This document shows positions 59,463 to 64,000 of a stretch of DNA of 64,000 bases, piece by piece. The DNA comes from Corynebacterium tuberculostearicum (GTDB lineage: Bacteria > Actinomycetota > Actinomycetes > Mycobacteriales > Mycobacteriaceae). The stretch is taken from contig NZ_CP069791.1 in NCBI RefSeq assembly GCF_016894265.1, forward strand, positions 1,798,001 to 1,862,000, in the 5' to 3' direction. Numbering within the stretch: the stretch's first letter is position 1; the number at the start of each line of letters is the position of its first letter. The notes under the pieces are model-generated. The model was given only the letters and a program-made list of their open reading frames with translations, ran no database searches and was not told the DNA's origin. Position numbers and translations under genes: made by a program.

Positions 59463-61670
59463 ATGAAAAACATTCTGACCATCCTCCGCGATGACCTCCA
59501 CGCCATTCGCACCAATGTAATGACCGCGCTCACCATTTTTGGCCTTGCCATCATCCCGTTGCTTTTCACTTCCTTCAACGTGCTGGCTAGCTGGGATCCT
59601 TTTGCTAATACCAACCAGCTCAAGATTGCTGTGGCTAGCGAGGATGAAGGCCACGAAAGCGACCTAGCCTCCATGAAGCTTAATCTGGGCGATAAGGTGC
59701 TCTCGCAGCTCAGCCGCAATGACGATATCGATTGGGTCATTACTGATAGCGCCGATGCAGTCGAAGGAACAAAGTCCGGCGAATACTATGCCGGCATTGT
59801 CCTTCCCAAAGACTTCAGCACGGACCTTCTCACGTTCTATGTAGAAGGAACCGAACCAAGCAAGCTCAACCTCTATACAAATGAGAAGAAGAATGCGCTG
59901 TCTACCACCATCACGCAAAAGAGTGCGGACGGCGTCATCCAGAAAATCGACGAGTCCTTCACCCGTGTGGTAGCCAATGTCGGCCTTGGCGTCGTCTCGA
60001 ATTTTGATAAATACCTCAATGAGGACGATACCCAGACTGCACTCAATAACCTGCACAATCGCGTCAATAACGTCAGCACTCGCCTTGATGCTGCGGCTGG
60101 CACCGTAGGTGCGCTAAGCAATCTGGTCGACTCCACCCTGCCTCTTACGCAGGCTGCGGACAATATTCTCGCCGAGGCTGGACGCCAGGCTACGAAGACC
60201 AACAATGACCAAGGCGAAAACCCCATCGACGTTCTGCGCTCTACCCTCAATGACTCGGCTGGTTCGCTCGACGCTTCCTTGGCGGCTACGACGCAAAGCT
60301 ACGATGCACTCTCTGCCCAGGTCGATGAGTTGCTCAATAATGCAAGCACCACCAGCGCACAAACGGCACAGACTTACCGCACCGCAGCTGAGCGTGTAGA
60401 CGAGCAGACAAAGGCCTTTGAGGGAGTTCGCGCTTCCATCAAGGACCAAGCCGATAAGGTAGCTCTACCAGCTCCAGTCGCGGGTGGATATAAGGCGATG
60501 ATGGGCCAGATTGATGCCTCCATTGCGCAGAGCAACGCGCTGCATGATTCGCTTGTATCTACCGCCGATGACCTTGAGCAAGGCCGTGGCACGTCCCAAG
60601 ACTCCCGGCAGCGCACCAAGGATGCCATCGCTAATGCCAAGCAGGCTGCTGAAAAGGCACGCAATTCCTATAACGAGAACCTCAAACCGCAGCTAGATCA
60701 GCTCAACCAGAGCGTCTCGGTTGTCGCGGACGATATTGATGCTGTCAAGCAGGACATCGCAGGCATTCGCTCCTCGGTTTCCGAGAATGACGAGTCGCCA
60801 AAGCAAAGCCTGGCGCGCGCCCGCGATACCACTGCCGGCCTTGCCGGCACCCTGCGGGAGCAAAGCGGCCGTTTCGCGGACATGGGCCGCAAGATCGACG
60901 AGGTGCGCCGTGGCGGCGATTTGGCCAAGCTGGCGGATATCGTCGGCAACGATCCAGAACTGCTTGCCTCTCGCATCGCCGCTCCCGTGGCCGTAGACCG
61001 CCAGCCGGTCTACCCTGTCGCTGCCTTTGGCGTGGGTATGACGCCGTTCTACCTCACCTTGTCGCTATGGGTAGGTGCCCTTCTGGCATGCGTGTTGGTG
61101 CATACCAACGCCGAGCGTAAATACTTGCGCAAGGACGAGAACGGCAAATACGACGAGAGCGAATTCACCCGTGGCCAAGCGTTCTTCGGTCGCTTTGCCA
61201 CACTCGGCCTGGTCGGCCTTGCGCAGGCCACCTTGGTGGTTCTCAGCCTCATCTTCTTCGTCCAAATCGAGCCTGCTCACCCATTCATGCTCATGTTTGC
61301 CGCATGGATAGTCTCACTGGTGTTTATGTTGATCATCTATGCGCTTGTCATCACACTCGATAGTGCCGGCAAGGCCTTAGCGGTGTTGTTGCTCGTGATA
61401 CAAGTCTCTGGCTCCGGCGGCGCGTACCCGCTGCCTTTGCTGCCTGAATGGTTCCAGAACGTGAGCCCGTGGCTGCCAGCAACGTACGCCATTGATGCTT
61501 TCCGCAGCGCCATTGCGGGCACCTATCACGGCGATATTTGGCGCGAGTTGGGCATGCTACTTCTCTTTACCATCCCGGCACTCATCGTCGGCCTCATTCT
61601 CCGCCGCGCCATGGATGCCTACCACAAGCGCCTCAAGAAGGCGATTAAGAAGACGAAGGTAATGGCGTAG
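59463..61670 (+). CDS. YhgE/Pip family membrane protein (second of pair)
   Basis: 735 aa. Same architecture as its neighbour but shorter: an N-terminal membrane helix (VMTALTIFGLAIIPLLFTSF) and the shared motif NVLASWDPFANTNQLKIAVA (compare NVSGFWDPYGNTEHLKVAVV in the first gene). A helical extracytoplasmic region (about 50-520) and about six C-terminal membrane segments follow. ATG at 59463 with GGGAGG eleven bases upstream. The pair likely forms a hetero-complex; role unknown, perhaps envelope export or stress tolerance. Confidence 0.85.
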   Translation: MKNILTILRDDLHAIRTNVMTALTIFGLAIIPLLFTSFNVLASWDPFANTNQLKIAVASEDEGHESDLASMKLNLGDKVLSQLSRNDDIDWVITDSADAVEGTKSGEYYAGIVLPKDFSTDLLTFYVEGTEPSKLNLYTNEKKNALSTTITQKSADGVIQKIDESFTRVVANVGLGVVSNFDKYLNEDDTQTALNNLHNRVNNVSTRLDAAAGTVGALSNLVDSTLPLTQAADNILAEAGRQATKTNNDQGENPIDVLRSTLNDSAGSLDASLAATTQSYDALSAQVDELLNNASTTSAQTAQTYRTAAERVDEQTKAFEGVRASIKDQADKVALPAPVAGGYKAMMGQIDASIAQSNALHDSLVSTADDLEQGRGTSQDSRQRTKDAIANAKQAAEKARNSYNENLKPQLDQLNQSVSVVADDIDAVKQDIAGIRSSVSENDESPKQSLARARDTTAGLAGTLREQSGRFADMGRKIDEVRRGGDLAKLADIVGNDPELLASRIAAPVAVDRQPVYPVAAFGVGMTPFYLTLSLWVGALLACVLVHTNAERKYLRKDENGKYDESEFTRGQAFFGRFATLGLVGLAQATLVVLSLIFFVQIEPAHPFMLMFAAWIVSLVFMLIIYALVITLDSAGKALAVLLLVIQVSGSGGAYPLPLLPEWFQNVSPWLPATYAIDAFRSAIAGTYHGDIWRELGMLLLFTIPALIVGLILRRAMDAYHKRLKKAIKKTKVMA

Positions 61671-61710
61671 CAGCGCTGGACGACGCCTCCCCTTCCGCAC
61701 TTCCTACACC

Positions 61711-61749
61711 GCCCACTAAGCCCTTTGTCACGGCTTGGTGGGCTTCTTT
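61711..61749 (+). terminator. Terminator after the YhgE/Pip pair
   Basis: GCCCACTAAGCC (61711-61722) pairs, with a two-base internal mismatch, with GGCTTGGTGGGC (61732-61743), followed by TTCTTTC. Confidence 0.8.
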
Positions 61750-62061
61750 CATGGTCGGGTCCCACGCTAGTGCCCCAAAGACCTAGAAGGGGCAGAGAAA
61801 GCCGCATATGCATCCACTAAAGGGACTCGGATACCCTTCCTATCTGCTAGGTCTAGCTTCCTTCTTAGGGGATTCCCTCGAACGCAGCTATCGGGCACGT
61901 AACCCACTTACGGCCCACCTGAATCCCTACTGAAGGACCGCTACGGGAGTCTGCGCCCCGCTTTACCCCAGCTCCCATACCGTCCCGTGGGCAGGACGGT
62001 TAGCCCTTGGACATCGAGACCTGTCCTACATGCCGCTAAACCGCACAGGTCTTGGATAGAG

Positions 62062-62093
62062 AAAAAGCTGCGAGCCATCTGGCTCGCAGCTTT
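62062..62093 (-). terminator. Terminator after tRNA-Glu (copy 1)
   Basis: AAAGCTGCGAGCC (62064-62076) pairs with GGCTCGCAGCTTT (62081-62093); leftward it runs into TTTTTCTC. Confidence 0.88.
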
Positions 62094-62100
62094 CCGTTGG

Positions 62101-62173
62101 TACCCCGTACGGGATTTGAACCCGTGTTACCGGCGTGAGAGGCCGGCGTCCTAGGCCGCTAGACGAACGGGGC
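62101..62173 (-). tRNA. tRNA-Glu (CTC), copy 1
   Basis: 73 nt. Begins GCCCCGTTCGTCTAG; anticodon loop CTCTCAC gives CTC; T-loop TTCGAAT; ends ACGGGGT-A with a G1-U72 wobble; CCA not encoded. Identical to the copy at 62842-62914. Candidate promoter upstream at 62215-62243. Confidence 0.97.
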
Positions 62174-62214
62174 GCGTTCGCAGCAATCGCACGCTGTGCG
62201 TTGCGGACTTGTTA

Positions 62215-62243
62215 AGAGTAAACGATGGGTTAATTCAGCACAA
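62215..62243 (-). promoter_or_regulatory. Candidate promoter of tRNA-Glu copy 1
   Basis: Leftward, TTGTGC (complement of 62238-62243), 17-bp spacer, TACTCT (complement of 62215-62220), about 42 bases before the tRNA. Confidence 0.5.
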
Positions 62244-62633
62244 ATCGCGCGGTCAAGGACGGTTTTGAGGGAAGTCGAAGGAAAACTCAAAAATTCCCGA
62301 GTCCGGTACTGCAGTGAGGTTCTTCGTGGCCGAGGTGCGGATCGAATCAGTGGTTATTCCGCAAGCAATCTGTGGATAGTCCGTGGCCGAGAACGCTGTG
62401 CTAGTAGGACTCGGGATGGCGCTGTGCGTCGAAGTGCATATGCTGCAGGCTCCTATACTTCATACAAACGTTGGTGGGAAGGAAGTTGTGGATTATAGCG
62501 TTACTACCTGGCTGTGCTTTCGGGCTGTGCGCCTTGGCTGTGGTGCGTTTCGCTTTCTGTCACCCGCTCTCCTTTCTGTCTGTTTTCTGCTGTACTTGCA
62601 GTCTATGCCTGCACGTGCAGGACAGGAAGGGTT

Positions 62634-62699
62634 TTGCACAACTTCGCGGCGGTCTTAGCCCTGGTCTCATTGGCAGCGGGCTGCGGCCTGCGCATATAA
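62634..62699 (+). CDS. Possible 21-residue lipoprotein-like peptide
   Basis: TTG at 62634 with AGGAAGG five bases upstream opens 21 codons that read as a lipoprotein signal peptide with lipobox LAAGC, then only five mature residues (CGLRI). A perfect 14-bp palindrome sits just upstream. Such tiny lipopeptides exist (lysis proteins, peptide pheromone precursors), but chance is a serious alternative, and TTG starts are uncommon. Confidence 0.22.
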   Translation: MHNFAAVLALVSLAAGCGLRI

Positions 62700-62806
62700 G
62701 GCGAATGGTCTGGGGTTAGGTTATAACCAGTTACGCTTGCGTCGTGGCCCCACCCCATACTGACGCCAGAAAAGATGACGCTAGAAAAAGACATTGCCCC
62801 GAGTAT

Positions 62807-62840
62807 GAAAAATCCTCCAGCTTTTGGGCTGGAGGGATTT
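62807..62840 (-). terminator. Terminator after tRNA-Glu (copy 2)
   Basis: AATCCTCCAGC (about 62811-62821) pairs with GCTGGAGGGATT (62828-62839, one bulge); leftward it is followed by TTTTTCAT. Confidence 0.85.
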
Positions 62841-62841
62841 G

Positions 62842-62914
62842 TACCCCGTACGGGATTTGAACCCGTGTTACCGGCGTGAGAGGCCGGCGTCCTAGGCCGC
62901 TAGACGAACGGGGC
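62842..62914 (-). tRNA. tRNA-Glu (CTC), copy 2
   Basis: Identical 73-nt sequence to the gene at 62101-62173, anticodon CTC. It follows tRNA-Gln by 39 bases and probably shares its promoter at 63094-63122. Confidence 0.97.
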
Positions 62915-62953
62915 ATAGAACTAGTGAGCCTGCCGTTTAAAGCATTTTCACTG

Positions 62954-63025
62954 CTGGCCTACCAGGACTCGAACCTAGAATGGCGGTACCAGAAACCGCT
63001 GTGTTGCCAATTACACCATAGGCCA
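62954..63025 (-). tRNA. tRNA-Gln (CTG)
   Basis: 72 nt. Acceptor TGGCCTA/TAGGCCA perfect; anticodon stem GCGGT/ACCGC with loop TTCTGGT, anticodon CTG; T-arm with TTCGAGT; discriminator G73; the gene is followed by CA rather than a full CCA. Lies between gltX and tRNA-Glu. Confidence 0.97.
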
Positions 63026-63093
63026 TTTGCTAACTTGCATTGGAAGCTTACTGCTTTTCGGCTGTTCTCCCTTGCTCGCTGCAACGTGTAATA

Positions 63094-63122
63094 ACTATAA
63101 TGATCATCGCGTAAACTGCCAA
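63094..63122 (-). promoter_or_regulatory. Promoter of the tRNA-Gln/tRNA-Glu unit
   Basis: Leftward, TTGGCA (complement of 63117-63122), exactly 17 bp, TATAGT (complement of 63094-63099): a near-consensus housekeeping promoter with a start about 60 bases before tRNA-Gln. Confidence 0.8.
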
Positions 63123-63164
63123 ATCGCCAGCACACAGCCCATTTTCAGGCCATTAGGATGGTTA

Positions 63165-63215
63165 ATAAAAATGCGGCGAATGACAGCGCTGTAGTTCAGC
63201 TGTCATTCACCGCAT
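63165..63215 (-). terminator. Terminator after gltX
   Basis: ATGCGGCGAATGACAGC (63171-63187) pairs with GCTGTCATTCACCGCAT (63199-63215) with one mismatch; leftward TTTTATTAA follows. Confidence 0.85.
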
Positions 63216-63263
63216 CGAGGGGCGGGATAGATATCTATCGCCGCCTTACGGGAGGCACTCCTC

Positions 63264-64000
63264 CTACTGTGCCGCCGGCGCGTAGGGAGTCACTTCACGA
63301 GCCGCACGAAGGCGCGCCAGGGTGGACTCCTTGCCCAGCAGCTCCATAGACTCAAAGAGCGGCGGGGAAACCTGAGCGCCGGAAATAGCTACGCGCAGTG
63401 CTCCGTAGGCCTTACGGGGCTTCAGCTCGAGGTCTTCAATAAGGGCCTTGGATAGTGCCGCCTCAATATTCTCGGTCTTCCACTCCGCAATACCCTCGAG
63501 AGTCTCGATGCCTACCTCGAGCGGCTGAATGGCCTCTTCCTTGAGGTTCTTCTTCGCCGCCTTTTCATCGAGCTTTAGATCGGCATCCGGGGTCACCAAA
63601 AAGCTCATGAGGCCATAGGCATCAGACAGAGTCTTGATACGGGTTTGGACAAGGTCAGCGGCGAAGGCAAACTTCTCGCCGTCATAGTCAGCCGGGAAGT
63701 CCGTGTACTCGGTCAAGTAATTGCGCAGACGGAAGGCAAACTCTTCCGGGTCCAGCTGGCGAATGTGGTCCGCGTTGATAGCCTCGAGCTTCTTCTGATC
63801 AAAGCGTGCGGGATTACCCAGCACGTCGTGGACGTCGAAGTTTTCAACCAAGTCATCCATGCTGAAGATGTCCTGGTCCGCGGACAACGACCAGCCCAGC
63901 AGGGACAGGTAATTGAGCATGCCCTCAGGGATGATGCCGTTATCGCGGTGATTAAACAGGTTGGACTGCGGGTCGCGCTTAGATAGTTTCTTATTGCCCT
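63264..64000 (-). CDS. gltX: Glutamate--tRNA ligase (C-terminal part, runs off window)
   Basis: The last 245 codons are present; the 5' end lies beyond 64000. Near the edge the product reads [11 protein letters not shown], the KMSKS-like class I synthetase loop of GluRS, then [23 protein letters not shown], followed by the helical anticodon-binding domain. The first internal ATG (63920) is not the start. Downstream come tRNA-Gln and tRNA-Glu genes, its own substrate or mischarging targets. Confidence 0.96.
   Translation of the reverse strand, partial: GNKKLSKRDPQSNLFNHRDNGIIPEGMLNYLSLLGWSLSADQDIFSMDDLVENFDVHDVLGNPARFDQKKLEAINADHIRQLDPEEFAFRLRNYLTEYTDFPADYDGEKFAFAADLVQTRIKTLSDAYGLMSFLVTPDADLKLDEKAAKKNLKEEAIQPLEVGIETLEGIAEWKTENIEAALSKALIEDLELKPRKAYGALRVAISGAQVSPPLFESMELLGKESTLARLRAAREVTPYAPAAQ

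Larger units (their letters stand above)
61671..62100. other. 430-bp non-coding, hairpin-rich spacer
   Basis: No convincing ORF. After the terminator at 61711-61743, several inverted repeats follow in series: TGCCCC/GGGGCA (61771-61794), AAGGG/CCCTT (61820-61838), CGTAA/TTACG (about 61898-61911), ACCGTCC/GGACGGT (61979-62000) and AGACCTGT/ACAGGTCT (62017-62052). The density suggests a structured RNA, strand undetermined. No known ncRNA family (RNase P, tmRNA, SRP RNA, 6C) is recognised. Confidence 0.45.
62174..62841. other. 668-bp spacer between the two tRNA-Glu genes
   Basis: No gene I can support firmly. It contains the promoter-like pair below and a TATACT at 62454-62459. A perfect 14-bp palindrome CCTGCACGTGCAGG lies at 62608-62621, GGTTATAACC at 62719-62728, and CGTGGCCGAG occurs twice around 62325-62390. 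Short open frames rich in Cys and hydrophobic residues (about 62471-62719) look unlike proteins; one short lipoprotein-like ORF is listed separately. Confidence 0.5.

Noticed and set aside
62471..62719. 82-codon Cys-rich hydrophobic ORF between the tRNA-Glu genes.
   Set aside because: TTG start, unnatural composition (many Cys, Leu, Phe in clusters), no homology recognised, and overlapping frames are equally open.
63094..63200. Short repeats near the tRNA cluster considered as a CRISPR or attachment site.
   Set aside because: There is no regular repeat-spacer structure, no cas or integrase gene, and the duplicated sequence is simply the whole tRNA-Glu gene.

Overview
The window is a contiguous stretch of a Corynebacterium-type chromosome (Actinomycetota). 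The evidence is the gene order gltX / tRNA-Gln-Glu / leuCD with a divergent IclR regulator / mutT1-gpsA-ddl-thiL-ung-recG / polA / rpsA / ptsG-coaE / uvrB / uvrA / infC-rpmI-rplT / pheST-arg. Frequent GTG starts, moderately high GC and corynebacterial signatures (a 683-aa ptsG, LtbR, MutT1 with a phosphatase tail) agree. The species cannot be fixed. I see no prophage, insertion sequence or CRISPR array. Almost all coding space is ordinary core genome.

Layout: 1-315 is the 5' end of an amino-acid permease. 534-5047 is the arginine operon (argF, argR, argG, argH), but its head is a fusion of the first codons of argC to the last third of argD. argC-argJ-argB-argD has been deleted in frame while the promoter and argFRGH remain. 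5150-9641 holds pheT, pheS and a SpoU-type rRNA methylase. 9749-12664 holds a TM2 membrane protein, the L20/L35/IF3 operon (IF3 starts at ATC behind a long leader) and a beta-lactamase-fold lipoprotein. 12672-25060 carries uvrA, an MBL hydrolase, a DoxX-like protein with a repeated charged tail, a HelD-type RNA polymerase recycling factor, an App1-type phosphatase, two universal stress proteins, uvrB and coaE. 25142-28951 has ptsG and rpsA. 29203-34394 has a methyltransferase, two small membrane proteins, a winged-helix protein and polA. A tRNA-Leu(CAA) with a short variable loop follows.

34680-40722 is an envelope/transport block: a secreted phosphoesterase with a LamG-like domain, a DUF368 (PopT-type) polyprenyl-phosphate transporter, and an amino-acid ABC importer. 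40807-47947 is one long leftward cluster (thiL, ung, DAK2, recG, biotinyl-like protein, rsmD, coaD, TauE). 47976-53145 has DUF3515, ddl, gpsA, mutT1 and a Gln/Tyr-rich membrane protein. 53347-56116 is leuD-leuC and divergent ltbR. 56300-61670 has a His-rich metal-binding protein and two large YhgE/Pip membrane proteins in tandem. 61671-63263 is mostly non-coding, with two identical tRNA-Glu genes, a tRNA-Gln and a hairpin-dense spacer. 63264 to the end is the 3' part of gltX.

The strongest biological signal is the argC'-'argD fusion. It predicts a strain that cannot make ornithine from glutamate but can still turn ornithine or citrulline into arginine. Less certain leads are the hairpin-rich spacer at 61.75-62.06 kb, a possible 21-codon lipoprotein at 62634, the His-rich protein with its upstream inverted repeat, the class I-shaped tRNA-Leu(CAA), and a stand-alone 70-aa biotinyl-type domain with an altered modification motif.
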